Positions 7,983 through 16,832 are shown, numbered from the stretch's first letter. The stretch is 64,000 nucleotides of DNA from Ruminococcus sp. (GCF_016287535.1 NZ_JAEFAJ010000008.1:1-64000), one strand, 5' to 3'. Notes: generated by a model from the letters alone, not told the origin. Program-made: numbers and translations.

Positions 7983-9680
7983 ATGAAAAGCAGCGTTGGT
8001 TCTGACATAAGGGAATTCAGTCTGCTCTTTCCAAATGAAAACAGGGAATGCTTCCGGCTTGGCGCAAATACGGCAAATGACCTTTCCGTAAACTTTATTG
8101 CCGAGAGTATCTGCGGCAATTCCACTGAGCAGGAGGTAGTGAAGAATATCCTTCTTGAAATGCCGACGAGCGAGAGGATAATAAATTACCGGAGGGAGAT
8201 ATATTCCGAGCTGAAGGAAAAAGAGGAGCTGTGCGGAAAGCTTTATGGCATATTTGACGTCATGCGCTTTTATGCCGGCGAGCGTCCAGTTCAGATAGGT
8301 GAAAGCTCGACCCTTATTGAATTCCTTAACCGGCTAAGGGCGCTTGAGGGCTATATCAGTTCCGTGATAAGGATAAGTGAAGCGATAGAGGGGCAGGAGT
8401 TCCGCTCGGAGGGCATGAAGAAATTTGCCGGATATGTAAATGATATCTGCAACAACAGCGGATTTAAGGAGCTTTTGGAGGACATCTCCGCAGTAGGCGA
8501 CGATGTCCATGACATAAAGAGCATAACCATAGGCATAAATCTTGACGCTGAGTTCTATCCTCTGGAGTCGGGTATAATCTCGCTGAACAAGTATTATTTT
8601 GACCGTCAGAGCGTTTTGAAGCGCTTTATAAAGTACCGCCTGAAGGACCAGAAGAACGATAAGGACCTCAGACAGTTCACTATGGAAATGCCCAGCAACG
8701 AGCTTAACTGGATACATCAGAAATACCGCGGTATACCGTCTCCGACGAACCGTCCTACAGATACTCCTCTTATGAACAATCTCAACACCATAATGGAGCG
8801 TATGCTCCCGTCAATGACTTCAAAGCTTAAAAAGGTGCTGAATAAGTATGTTGACGTAAGCGGAAGAGCTCTTGCGGGACTTGCGGACGAGCTCCTGTTC
8901 TATTTCCGCTTCATAGGTCTTGAGAAGAAGCTGACTGAATACGGCATACCGTGCTGTTCAGCGGAGGCGTCGGACAGCGATACTGTACTCAGGGATTTCT
9001 GCAATTTAAAGCTTGCGATATGCCGTATGAAAGGAACTGTTGAGGAAGATATAGTATGCAATGATATGGAATTCACTGACGATAAGACGGTACAGGTACT
9101 CACAGGCCCCAACCGCGGAGGCAAGACCATACTGACACAGGGCATAGGACTTGTGTTCCTGCTGTATCAGAGCGGAGTGTTCGTACCTGCCTCATCGGCG
9201 AAGATACGCCCCTGCAATGGTATATACACTCATTTCCCTGTGGAGGAGGAAAAGACTGTTTCTCTCGGAAGACTGGGTGAGGAAGCCGAAAGATTCAATG
9301 AGATATGCAGGACAGCCGATCATAACAGCCTTCTGCTCTTCAACGAATCCTTTGCCACCACCAGTCATACCGAGTCTCTTTACATAGCCGAGGACGTTCT
9401 GAAGTATCTCTGCTGTATCGGAGCAAGGACGATATTCAATACGCATATGCACGAGCTTGCCGAGAATGCGGATAAGCTCAGCGGCAGCGCAGGCTCCGGA
9501 TACGGTGCTGTGAGCGTTGTGATGGAGAACGATAACGGAAAGCGCTCCTACAGGATAAGCTACAAAAAGCCTGACGGCAAGAGCTATGCGCATGAGATAG
9601 CCTGCAAGTACGGCATAACCTTTGAGCAGCTAATGGAGAGAACGGCTGCCCATACCGACAGTCGGGACCTGAACGGGTAA
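7983..9680 (+). CDS. MutS-like ATPase without the mismatch-binding domain
   Basis: 565 residues. The C-terminal third is a MutS-type ABC ATPase: Walker A GPNRGGKT near residue 375, a family loop near VSLGRLGEEAERF, and a Walker B segment LLLFNESFATTSHTES near 450. The N-terminal part is mostly helical and matches the MutS core and clamp; no mismatch-recognition domain or Smr nuclease domain is present. At Walker B, Asn stands where canonical MutS has Asp; the Glu is kept. It sits inside a polysaccharide operon, 31 bp after a glycosyltransferase gene, so a role in mismatch repair is doubtful. Function unknown. Confidence 0.82.
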   Translation: MKSSVGSDIREFSLLFPNENRECFRLGANTANDLSVNFIAESICGNSTEQEVVKNILLEMPTSERIINYRREIYSELKEKEELCGKLYGIFDVMRFYAGERPVQIGESSTLIEFLNRLRALEGYISSVIRISEAIEGQEFRSEGMKKFAGYVNDICNNSGFKELLEDISAVGDDVHDIKSITIGINLDAEFYPLESGIISLNKYYFDRQSVLKRFIKYRLKDQKNDKDLRQFTMEMPSNELNWIHQKYRGIPSPTNRPTDTPLMNNLNTIMERMLPSMTSKLKKVLNKYVDVSGRALAGLADELLFYFRFIGLEKKLTEYGIPCCSAEASDSDTVLRDFCNLKLAICRMKGTVEEDIVCNDMEFTDDKTVQVLTGPNRGGKTILTQGIGLVFLLYQSGVFVPASSAKIRPCNGIYTHFPVEEEKTVSLGRLGEEAERFNEICRTADHNSLLLFNESFATTSHTESLYIAEDVLKYLCCIGARTIFNTHMHELAENADKLSGSAGSGYGAVSVVMENDNGKRSYRISYKKPDGKSYAHEIACKYGITFEQLMERTAAHTDSRDLNG

Positions 9681-9690
9681 ACGTAAGAAT

Positions 9691-10197
9691 ATGGATAGAA
9701 AAAAACTGCACATTATCGGTTACGTGATGATATTCTGCGGATTGTCGGTGCTTTTGTTGTTCGCGTACAGAAAGATAAGCAGGGAACTGTATCTGCGGAA
9801 GCTGCTTAGGGAGAATATAGTATTTGAGATACCGAGCCTTGATATACGTGTTCCTGTTCTGGAGGGGACGAGCCAGAAGGCACTTCAGGCAGCGGCAGGA
9901 CATTTTGAAGGGACAGGAGCTCCCGGCAGAGGGAATTACTGTATAGCGGGACATAACAGCACTGTTTATGCCGAGATATTCAACGACCTTGACAAAATAC
10001 AGGCAGGCAGCGAGATGATACTGACGGACAACGATGAGAAAAGGACGAAATATACCTATATCGTTACCGGGTATGATATAATCGCACCGAGCAAGGTGGG
10101 CGTGCTTAACGATTTCGGAGATGACAGGCTCACTGTTATCTCATGTACTGACGACGGAAAGTACAGGCAGGTCGTGGTAGGTATGCTGAAAAAGTGA
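9691..10197 (+). CDS. Sortase, class D-like
   Basis: 168 residues. One N-terminal membrane anchor (IIGYVMIFCGLSVLLLFAY) is followed by a compact sortase barrel: VPVLEG, PGRGNYCIAGHN with catalytic His near residue 88, and LTVISC with catalytic Cys near 152 and an Arg a few residues later. Sortases cut a sorting signal and join the protein to peptidoglycan or to another subunit outside the membrane. As the last gene of the polysaccharide operon it may attach a surface protein made with that polymer. No sortase substrate is encoded nearby. The class is inferred from size and motif spacing. Confidence 0.82.
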   Translation: MDRKKLHIIGYVMIFCGLSVLLLFAYRKISRELYLRKLLRENIVFEIPSLDIRVPVLEGTSQKALQAAAGHFEGTGAPGRGNYCIAGHNSTVYAEIFNDLDKIQAGSEMILTDNDEKRTKYTYIVTGYDIIAPSKVGVLNDFGDDRLTVISCTDDGKYRQVVVGMLKK

Positions 10198-10225
10198 CTT
10201 TGATTCAACAGCAGAATAAATGGCA

Positions 10226-10255
10226 AAAGGCAGTCAGTATGGACCGACTGCCTTT
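10226..10255 (+). terminator. Terminator of the polysaccharide operon
   Basis: A perfect 10-bp stem, AAAGGCAGTC (10226-10235) with GACTGCCTTT (10246-10255), lies 28 bp after the sortase stop. The T-run is short, so termination may be partial. Confidence 0.65.
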
Positions 10256-10364
10256 CGCGCGTATATGGAATAATTAGAAAAAAGCATATTTCCTTCTATA
10301 TAATAAAACGAAGCATGAGACCAGAATGTGACAAAAAAATCTCACTTAAAAAATTTTTTCGGAA

Positions 10365-10386
10365 CTGAAATATTCCGCGCTGAAAT
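10365..10386 (+). promoter_or_regulatory. Direct repeat upstream of the ECF sigma gene
   Basis: CTGAAAT occurs at 10365-10371 and again at 10380-10386, 15 bp apart, about 55 bp before the sigma start codon. GGAAC at 10361 resembles an ECF -35 element, but the distance to a possible -10 near 10388 is too long to call a promoter. It may be a regulator site. Confidence 0.3.
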
Positions 10387-10440
10387 TCGACTGTATAGAC
10401 AAGAGGACCTCAGAACCTGATGAAAGGAGGTTTCCCGGTT

Positions 10441-10995
10441 ATGAATGATGCATCTATCATGGAACTGCTCCGTAACAGAGACGAAAGCGCTCTGAGGGAG
10501 CTGAAAAACAAATACGACGGACTGTGCCTTTATGTTGCGGGAAATATCCTGTCAGGGCGCGAGGACGCGGAGGAGTGCGTCAATTCCGCATACTATGACC
10601 TGTGGAAGAAGATACCGCCGGAAAGTCCCTCAGACCTGAAGACCTATCTTTGCCGCATTGTAAAGAACAAGGCTATAGACAGGCTGAAGTATAACTCCGC
10701 ACAGAAGCGCGGCAGGGGATATGCGGTCTCGCTTGACGAGCTTGCGGAATGTATCCCTGACAGGGGAGGCGACGATATATCCGCGGAGAAGCTTGCGGTG
10801 GTGATCAGCAGCTTTCTCAGGGAGCAGGACGAAAAGCACAGAAAGGTATTTGTAAGGCGATACTGGTACGGCGACTCCCTCGCGCAGATAGCAGGATATT
10901 ACGACATGAACGAAAAAACAGTAGCGACTTATCTTTTCCGGACAAGAAAGAAGCTAAGAGAATATTTGAAGAAGGAAGGTTATGATTATGGATAA
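10441..10995 (+). CDS. ECF-type RNA polymerase sigma factor
   Basis: About 184 residues with sigma region 2 (DAEECVNSAYYDLWKKI, then an RIVKNKAIDRLK segment) and region 4 (RKVFVRRYWYGDSLAQIAG and a helix-turn-helix ending TVATYLFRTRKKLREYL). It would direct RNA polymerase to a small regulon, usually for envelope stress or surface genes. The ATG at 10441 is chosen because a strong AAAGGAGG lies 10 bases before it; the in-frame ATG at 10420 precedes that site. The partner gene overlaps its end by 8 bp, so the two are probably translated together. Confidence 0.9.
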   Translation: MNDASIMELLRNRDESALRELKNKYDGLCLYVAGNILSGREDAEECVNSAYYDLWKKIPPESPSDLKTYLCRIVKNKAIDRLKYNSAQKRGRGYAVSLDELAECIPDRGGDDISAEKLAVVISSFLREQDEKHRKVFVRRYWYGDSLAQIAGYYDMNEKTVATYLFRTRKKLREYLKKEGYDYG

Positions 10996-12292
10996 GCAGA
11001 AATTTTATGACGCTGTGAATATGATCGACGATGACCTTATAAAAGAAGCGGAGGTAACTCCCGATAAGCTTACGGAAAGCGACGGCGAGGGCATTACAGT
11101 ATCCGGCGTTGAGGTGTACAGCAGCAGGATAAAATGGCACAGGATAGCCGCGGCTGCTGCTGTTGTCGCACTTGTTGCAGGCATTGGAGCATCGGTGAAT
11201 ATGCTGATGAAGCACCGCCCGAACGTAGTGCATAATCTGACAGATGATACACTGGAGGACAGCATAGGCAGCGATCCCGCAGAAGAAGTTACAAAAGAAA
11301 GTGAACATAAACAGGGAGCAGGGGGCGAGACGACCGCAGCTCAGCACATCGAGGGGCCGAAACCTGTTGATACCTCTGAAAATACAAGCACGGCTCCCGA
11401 TAATGGCGAAGAGCCCACAGCTGTTCCGATAGTGGAGAACAACGGCAGACAGCAGGAGACAGTACAGACAGCGGCACAGCAGACCACTAAGCCGGCAGAA
11501 AATACTGCCTCAAAGACTACTGCCAGAACCACATCAAAGACAACTGCAAAGACCACGACCAAGCGCACAGAGCCCGTTACTACGACGACAAAGTCCGTAA
11601 CTACAGAGAAAATGGACGTTTTCGCACGTCTCAATGAGCTGACCTATTCTCCCGATTTCTGTGACGGACTTCCCGAGTATGTGCTGAACGCTCCCGGAGA
11701 TACGGAGATATTCTATTTCAATTTCAGAGAAAAATGGGTATGGCGCAACGGTTCGGCAAGCAATCCTGTACTGAAGGAAGCCGTTCTTCCAGATGACCTT
11801 GCCGAATACCTTATGGCTCACGGCGAGGAGATAGGAATGTATCCTTCACAGTACAGCATTCCGGTGCCTATGCAGGGCTATAGCTTCAATGCTCAGTATA
11901 TCCGCACTAACGGTTACAGTGACGGTGCAGTATATCCCAAGAAAAAGCTCATAACGAGCCGTGCGGAGCTTGATAGCTACATTGAGGCTAATAAGGACAT
12001 ATATGATTTTAAAGGCTGGGATACAATAACAGGCTTCATGAACGCGACTGCCAAATATGACGATAACTGGTTCAGCAGCCATAAGCTTCTTGTAGTTGTA
12101 CTGGAAGAGGGAAGCGGTTCTGTAAGTCATACAGTAGCAGAGGTCAACGGACTCGGTGTAACGATACAGCGTGAAATACCAGAGGTCGGCACTTGTGATA
12201 TGGCTGAATGGCATATCCTTATAGAGGTAGACAAGGACGTATATGTCCACAGCGACTTTATGGTAAGCACCTACGAAAAACACATAAGATAA
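10988..12292 (+). CDS. Membrane protein paired with the ECF sigma factor (possible anti-sigma)
   Basis: About 434 residues: a short acidic cytoplasmic N-terminus of about 50 residues, one membrane helix (IAAAAAVVALVAGIGASVNML), a Thr/Lys/Glu-rich extracellular spacer, and a C-terminal domain of about 220 residues that I do not recognise. Position and topology suggest an anti-sigma factor or sensor holding the sigma factor at the membrane. No zinc-type HxxxCxxC anti-sigma motif is present, so this rests on context alone. AAGGAAGG lies 8 bases before the ATG at 10988; another ATG lies six bases upstream. Confidence 0.7.
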   Translation: MDKQKFYDAVNMIDDDLIKEAEVTPDKLTESDGEGITVSGVEVYSSRIKWHRIAAAAAVVALVAGIGASVNMLMKHRPNVVHNLTDDTLEDSIGSDPAEEVTKESEHKQGAGGETTAAQHIEGPKPVDTSENTSTAPDNGEEPTAVPIVENNGRQQETVQTAAQQTTKPAENTASKTTARTTSKTTAKTTTKRTEPVTTTTKSVTTEKMDVFARLNELTYSPDFCDGLPEYVLNAPGDTEIFYFNFREKWVWRNGSASNPVLKEAVLPDDLAEYLMAHGEEIGMYPSQYSIPVPMQGYSFNAQYIRTNGYSDGAVYPKKKLITSRAELDSYIEANKDIYDFKGWDTITGFMNATAKYDDNWFSSHKLLVVVLEEGSGSVSHTVAEVNGLGVTIQREIPEVGTCDMAEWHILIEVDKDVYVHSDFMVSTYEKHIR

Positions 12293-12297
12293 AAAGC

Positions 12298-12325
12298 AGA
12301 AGGCAAGCGTAAAAGCTTGCCTTCT
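12298..12325. terminator. Bidirectional terminator, sigma operon and copA
   Basis: An 11-bp perfect stem, AGAAGGCAAGC (12298-12308) and GCTTGCCTTCT (12315-12325), with T-rich sequence on both sides. It separates two convergent genes. Confidence 0.88.
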
Positions 12326-12326
12326 T

Positions 12327-14843
12327 TTATACTATCTTCGTGACCTTGTAGCCTGCGGCTTCAACAGCCTGTTTCAGCTCGTTATCGGAGATATCGCCGC
12401 AGAGCTCGACAACAGCCGTTCCGCTCTTATGGCTGACTTCTGCGCTTTTCACGGCACTTAGCTCATCCAGAGCCTTTTTGACGCGAGCCTCGCAGTGTCC
12501 ACACATCATGCCCTTTATTTTTATGGTCTTTTCTGTGCTGCTGTCGGGATTTCCCTCAGCCTTTACCTGTACCGACCGCTTTTTATCGCGGCTTGCGTCA
12601 TATGGGTTGAACATATTGAGCCTCAGCGCGTTTGTAACCACGCAGAAGCTTGAAAGGCTCATAGCCGCCGCCCCGAACATGGGGTTCAGCTCCCACCCGA
12701 AAAGCTTTATATAAGTTCCCGCGGCAAGGGGGATACCTATTATATTGTAGAAGAACGCCCAGAAAAGGTTCTGTTTTATATTCCTGAGAGTTGCCCTGCT
12801 GAGTCTTATTGCGGCAGGAACGTCATTGAGACTGCTCTTCATGAGGACTACGTCAGCCGCGTCTATGGCAACGTCAGTGCCTGCGCCGATGGCTATGCCC
12901 ATATCTGCCGAGGTGAGGGCGGGAGCGTCGTTTATTCCGTCACCCACCATTGCGGTAACTCCCTGCTTTTTCAGTCTGCGTACAGCGGCTTCCTTCTCAT
13001 CGGGAAGAATGCCCGCAATGACCTCGTCCACGCCAGCCTGCTCGCCTATAGCCTTTGCGGTAGTTTCATTGTCCCCGGTGAGCATTATCACCCTGATACC
13101 CATATCTTTCAGCTGCTTCACGGCTTCCGGACTGTCTTTTCTGACTACGTCAGCAACAGCTATAAGACCTGCTGTTTTTCCGTCCTCCGCAAAGAAAAGT
13201 GGAGTTTTTCCCTCTGCGGAAAGCTTTTCGAAAGCAGCCCTGATATCCTCAGGAATCTCTGCGGAAGCCCCTATAAATCTGGGATTTCCTCCCGTTATTT
13301 TTACACCGTTTCGTTCTGCTGTAAGACCGTTTCCCGAAACCGCCATGAAAGAGCTTACTTCATCTGCTGAGATATTTTCCTCTCCGCACCGTCTGACAAC
13401 AGCCTTTGCGAGAGGGTGTTCGCTGTGAGATTCAAGGGCAAGGGCGAGGCTGAGGAGCTCCTTTTCCGTGTATCCCTGTGCAGGGATAATATCTGTTACT
13501 ACAGGCTCGCCGGCGGTTACAGTTCCCGTCTTGTCGAGAGCCACAATGCTGACCTTTCCCGTCTGTTCGAGAGAAACAGCGTTCTTGAAGAGTATGCCGT
13601 TCCTTGCGCCTGTGCCGCTTCCCACCATTATCGCCACTGGAGTTGCAAGACCGAGAGCGCAGGGACAGCTTATAACAAGGACGGATATCGCCCTTGCAAG
13701 GGCAAAGCCAGCGGACCTGCCCACAAGCAGCCATATTACAAGAGTTACCGCAGCGATTATTATTACCGCGGGAACGAAGATTCCCGATACCTTATCCGCG
13801 GTCTTGGCAATAGGAGCTTTTGTGGCAGCCGCGTCGGAGACAAGTTTTATTATCTGAGACAGGGTAGTGTCAGCTCCAACCTTTGTTGCTTCACATCTGA
13901 GATATCCCGAAGTGTTTATGGTAGCGGCAGTTACGGCTGAGCCGGCTTTTTTATCGGCGGGAATGCTTTCGCCTGTTATGGCAGCTTCGTTTACAGAGCT
14001 TTCGCCATCGATTACTATACCGTCAACGGGTATGCTCTGTCCGGGACGGACTATGAATATATCGCCCTTTACCACGTCATCGGCGGCTATCTCGGTCTCC
14101 TTGCCGTCCCTTACCACCACGGCTGTTTTCGGGGACAGCTTCATCAGTCCCTTCAGAGCGTCCGTTGTCTTTCCCTTTGAGCGCGTTTCAAGGAGCTTTC
14201 CCACAGTTATGAGAGTTACTATCATTGCAGCCGACTCAAAGTAAAATTCGTGGGTATAGCTCATGGCTTTTTCGATACTGCCCTTTACCTGTGCGTCAGC
14301 CATTGCAAAAAGGCTCCACGTGCTGTAAATGAAAGAAGCCATTGAGCCCATAGCCACAAGGGTATCCATGTTAGGAGAGCGGTGAAGCAGTCCCTTTGTG
14401 CCGTTTATGAAGAATTTCTGATTTATGACCATTACCGTCGCCGCAAGTATCAGCTGTGACAGTCCGTTTATGAGGTGATTGTCAGCCATTACTGCCGGAA
14501 GCGGAAGACCCAACATGGAATGTCCCATTGAAATATACATCAGTATCAGCAGGAATACAAGAGAAGCAGCAAGCCTGCGCTTCAGTGTGCGGAGCTCCCC
14601 ATCGTTTGACAGAGCGTCATCGGAGCTGCGCTTTTTCTCTGCTGGATCTGCCGGAGAAGCTCCGTAGCCTGCGTCTGTGACGGCTTTTATAATAGCGCTT
14701 TCCGTAGCGCTGCCCTCAACTCCCATGGAATTAGTCAGCAGGCTTACAGAGCAGGAGGTAACGCCTTCAACGGAGGAGACAGCTTTTTCCACCCTTGCAC
14801 TGCACGCCGCACAGCTCATGCCTGTTATATTGTATTTTTTCAC
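12327..14843 (-). CDS. copA: Copper-exporting P-type ATPase with metal-binding domains at both ends
   Basis: About 838 residues. Order: N-terminal heavy-metal domain with GMSCAAC, eight-helix P1B-ATPase core with actuator motif ITGES, membrane ion motif CPC, phosphorylation site DKTGT, nucleotide-binding HP motif and GDGINDAP, then a second heavy-metal domain with GMMCGHC at the very C-terminus. It pumps Cu(I) out of the cell using ATP. The C-terminal domain resembles a fused CopZ chaperone. The start is GTG at 14843, six bases after AGGGGTG; an upstream ATG at 14903 would lie within the promoter. Confidence 0.93.
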   Translation of the reverse strand: MKKYNITGMSCAACSARVEKAVSSVEGVTSCSVSLLTNSMGVEGSATESAIIKAVTDAGYGASPADPAEKKRSSDDALSNDGELRTLKRRLAASLVFLLILMYISMGHSMLGLPLPAVMADNHLINGLSQLILAATVMVINQKFFINGTKGLLHRSPNMDTLVAMGSMASFIYSTWSLFAMADAQVKGSIEKAMSYTHEFYFESAAMIVTLITVGKLLETRSKGKTTDALKGLMKLSPKTAVVVRDGKETEIAADDVVKGDIFIVRPGQSIPVDGIVIDGESSVNEAAITGESIPADKKAGSAVTAATINTSGYLRCEATKVGADTTLSQIIKLVSDAAATKAPIAKTADKVSGIFVPAVIIIAAVTLVIWLLVGRSAGFALARAISVLVISCPCALGLATPVAIMVGSGTGARNGILFKNAVSLEQTGKVSIVALDKTGTVTAGEPVVTDIIPAQGYTEKELLSLALALESHSEHPLAKAVVRRCGEENISADEVSSFMAVSGNGLTAERNGVKITGGNPRFIGASAEIPEDIRAAFEKLSAEGKTPLFFAEDGKTAGLIAVADVVRKDSPEAVKQLKDMGIRVIMLTGDNETTAKAIGEQAGVDEVIAGILPDEKEAAVRRLKKQGVTAMVGDGINDAPALTSADMGIAIGAGTDVAIDAADVVLMKSSLNDVPAAIRLSRATLRNIKQNLFWAFFYNIIGIPLAAGTYIKLFGWELNPMFGAAAMSLSSFCVVTNALRLNMFNPYDASRDKKRSVQVKAEGNPDSSTEKTIKIKGMMCGHCEARVKKALDELSAVKSAEVSHKSGTAVVELCGDISDNELKQAVEAAGYKVTKIV

Positions 14844-14856
14844 TTTTTCACCCCTG

Positions 14857-14903
14857 TCTGTAATCTGTAAGGTTAGTATATCACAGAACGGCAGTTTCGT
14901 CAA
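14857..14903 (-). promoter_or_regulatory. copA promoter with tandem TTACAGA operator candidate
   Basis: Reading leftward: -35 TTGACG (14898-14903), 17 bp, -10 TATACT (14875-14880), then two exact tandem copies of TTACAGA (14857-14870) at the predicted transcription start. Repressor binding there would block initiation. No CopY or CsoR gene is in the window, so the binding protein is unknown. Confidence 0.65.
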
Positions 14904-14941
14904 TCAGAGCAGCTAAACTGTTATACAAGGCTAATAAATAT

Positions 14942-14970
14942 CAAGCTCCGGGGCAGTGCCTCAGAGCTTG
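14942..14970 (-). terminator. Terminator of the GT2 gene
   Basis: Stem of 7 bp (14942-14948 with 14964-14970) extended by a 5-bp inner stem, 15 bp after the stop codon. The downstream sequence on the minus strand is AT-rich rather than a pure T-run. Confidence 0.6.
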
Positions 14971-14985
14971 TCAGTTGTTTGCAGT

Positions 14986-15723
14986 TCAGCGCACATCATA
15001 GTAAAAACTATCCGCTGCGGCACGGTCTTTGCCGGTGAAGATACGTTTTGTGAGCTTACGCTCTTTTATAAGGTACCAGTCTCCGAATTCGTCGAATTTG
15101 CGGGCAGAAGTCAGTACATATGACCGCTTGAGAGTTCCGTATTTTTTCCCTCTTTTTTTTCCGTGTTTTTTGAGCCTTACAGCGAAATCCATATCCTCAA
15201 GGCTTATAAGGCTTTCGTTAAAGCCGTTCACAGCGTTAAAGTCACGTTTATAAAACCAGAACATGGCACCGCTCAGGTAGCCGCCGTTTTTTATCATAAC
15301 AGGCAGAAGCTTCAGAAGGACATATACAGATGAACAGGCTATCCCGACGGACATTCTGTCAAACTTAGGATTGGTGCCGCCGCCGATATACTTTCCGCTT
15401 TCGAGTTTATCCCTTATTTCCGCAAGGGAGTATTTCGTCATCAGGCTGTCAGCGTCCACAGTTACGATTATATTGCCTCTGGCAGCCCTTATGCCGGTAT
15501 TTCTTACGGCGGCGATACACTTGTCGTTATTGACAAGTACCCTCGCACCGTAGCGCTTTGCGATAGCGCAGGTCTTATCAGTACATCTGTTTGCGACAAC
15601 AATGATCTCGACTATGTCGGGTCTGACATATTTTGACGCGCTAATTACAGCCCGTAAGCACCTGCCGATGTATTTTTCCTCATTGTGTGCCGGAATAACG
15701 ACGGAAAAAGCAGTTTTGCCCAT
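14986..15723 (-). CDS. Glycosyltransferase family 2
   Basis: 245 residues with a GT-A fold. SVVIPAHNEEKYIGRCL begins the donor domain, VTVDADS holds the metal-binding acidic residues near residue 95, and SLEDMDFAVRLKKHGKKRGK contains the acidic ED base region. A basic C-terminus could bind membrane. No C-terminal membrane helices are present. It is transcribed alone from a near-perfect promoter, so its acceptor cannot be inferred from neighbours. GGAGGTG precedes the ATG. Confidence 0.87.
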   Translation of the reverse strand: MGKTAFSVVIPAHNEEKYIGRCLRAVISASKYVRPDIVEIIVVANRCTDKTCAIAKRYGARVLVNNDKCIAAVRNTGIRAARGNIIVTVDADSLMTKYSLAEIRDKLESGKYIGGGTNPKFDRMSVGIACSSVYVLLKLLPVMIKNGGYLSGAMFWFYKRDFNAVNGFNESLISLEDMDFAVRLKKHGKKRGKKYGTLKRSYVLTSARKFDEFGDWYLIKERKLTKRIFTGKDRAAADSFYYDVR

Positions 15724-15757
15724 AGTACACCTCCGGATCAGGATATTTCATAGGAAT

Positions 15758-15786
15758 ATTATACATCGGAGCGTTATTGCTGTCAA
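15758..15786 (-). promoter_or_regulatory. Consensus promoter of the GT2 gene
   Basis: Reading leftward: -35 TTGACA (15781-15786), 17 bp, -10 TATAAT (15758-15763). Both hexamers match the housekeeping sigma consensus exactly. Confidence 0.88.
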
Positions 15787-15793
15787 TAGAAAA

Positions 15794-15833
15794 GCCATGA
15801 TACTTCTGAAAATGATATCAGGAATATCATGGC
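15794..15833 (-). terminator. Terminator of the M23 gene
   Basis: A 9-bp perfect outer stem, GCCATGATA (15794-15802) and TATCATGGC (15825-15833), followed on the minus strand by a T-rich tract. It lies 28 bp after the M23 gene stop and just upstream of the GT2 promoter. Confidence 0.7.
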
Positions 15834-15861
15834 ATTTTTAGTCCTGTATGAGCGGTATAAA

Positions 15862-16641
15862 TCAGCTGGCGAGCATACTCATAGGGTCAATGAATTCGCC
15901 GTTGTGGATAAACTCAACATGGAGATGAGGCGGAGTACCGCTTTCGATGTCGGCAGTTTCGCCCACTGCACCCACAAGGTCACCGCCGTTGACCTTATCT
16001 CCCTGTTTTACCGCAAGATCAGAGCCAAGTCCGCAATATTTCGTAGTATACCCGTTCAGGTGGTCGATCGTCACGGTAACGCCCCACAGGGGATCGTTTG
16101 AGATCTTTTTGATCTCTCCCGCAGCCGGCGCATATACATCGGTACCAACTTCCGCGGCGATATCTGTTCCATTGTGGGTCTGCCACGTTCCCGTGGTGGT
16201 GTTTTTCACCAGCTCTCCGCCGCTGAACTCGCAGAGGATACTGCTCATATCGTCGAGAGGAGGCCTTGCGGCAGTGAATATTGCAGCTGCAGGTTCAGGC
16301 TGTTCAGAGTAGCTGTTTTCCTTGAACGGTGCGTCAACTGTTATTTCCGCGGCAGGCACTGTAGACTGTACAGTTCCGGTCATGACCGCAGAAGCTGCAG
16401 TTGTTGTGACTCTGTATGCCGGAGCAGTGGACTTAGGTATGTTGGTAACGTATCTGTCAACGGCAGCCTCATGCACTATGGTATTATTTTCGGAAGAGGG
16501 CTTGACCTGCGGCAGTCTGTCACCCTGTTTATGTGCGAAAAGGCAGGCGGCGCCTATCATTACAGCGCTTATGCCGAGTGCGGCATAGAAGCCTTTTGAG
16601 CCTTTTTCGTAATGTTTTTCGGTCAGTTCATTTTTTTTCAC
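15862..16641 (-). CDS. M23 peptidase-domain membrane protein, SpoIIQ-like
   Basis: About 259 residues. A short cytoplasmic N-terminus, one membrane helix (GFYAALGISAVMIGAACLFA), a Thr/Ala-rich spacer and a C-terminal M23 (LytM) domain. Zinc-ligand motifs HNGTD and HLHVE are intact. The domain sequence and single-pass topology resemble SpoIIQ of clostridia, the forespore half of the engulfment channel, but a general peptidoglycan endopeptidase is equally compatible. The start is GTG at 16641, seven bases after GGAGGTG; in-frame upstream codons lack a ribosome site. No sporulation gene is adjacent. Confidence 0.82.
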   Translation of the reverse strand: MKKNELTEKHYEKGSKGFYAALGISAVMIGAACLFAHKQGDRLPQVKPSSENNTIVHEAAVDRYVTNIPKSTAPAYRVTTTAASAVMTGTVQSTVPAAEITVDAPFKENSYSEQPEPAAAIFTAARPPLDDMSSILCEFSGGELVKNTTTGTWQTHNGTDIAAEVGTDVYAPAAGEIKKISNDPLWGVTVTIDHLNGYTTKYCGLGSDLAVKQGDKVNGGDLVGAVGETADIESGTPPHLHVEFIHNGEFIDPMSMLAS

Positions 16642-16651
16642 ACTAACACCT

Positions 16652-16679
16652 CCGACCATATTATTGGCTGCGTGGTCGG
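16652..16679 (-). promoter_or_regulatory. Inverted repeat overlapping the M23 gene ribosome site
   Basis: CCGACCA (16652-16658) and TGGTCGG (16673-16679) form 7-bp arms. On the transcript the second-read arm runs into the GGAGGTG ribosome site, so the hairpin could hide it; alternatively it is a dimeric repressor operator. The rest of 16680-16830 shows no named feature. Confidence 0.45.
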
Positions 16680-16832
16680 AAAATATACACATTTTCTGAA
16701 AAGCGGAAAAGTAATGCACAGAATGTCCACTTCAGGTGTATCTTTTTCAATATTCAACTGTTTTTGGTTGAAAAAAGCCTCATTTCAGCCCTTTTATAGA
16801 AATGCATTTTCATACTTTCCTTGTCAATGAAA

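Noticed and set aside
10361-10395. ECF-type promoter (GGAAC with a CGACTG -10)
   Set aside because: The gap between the two elements is about 22 bp, longer than the usual 16-17.
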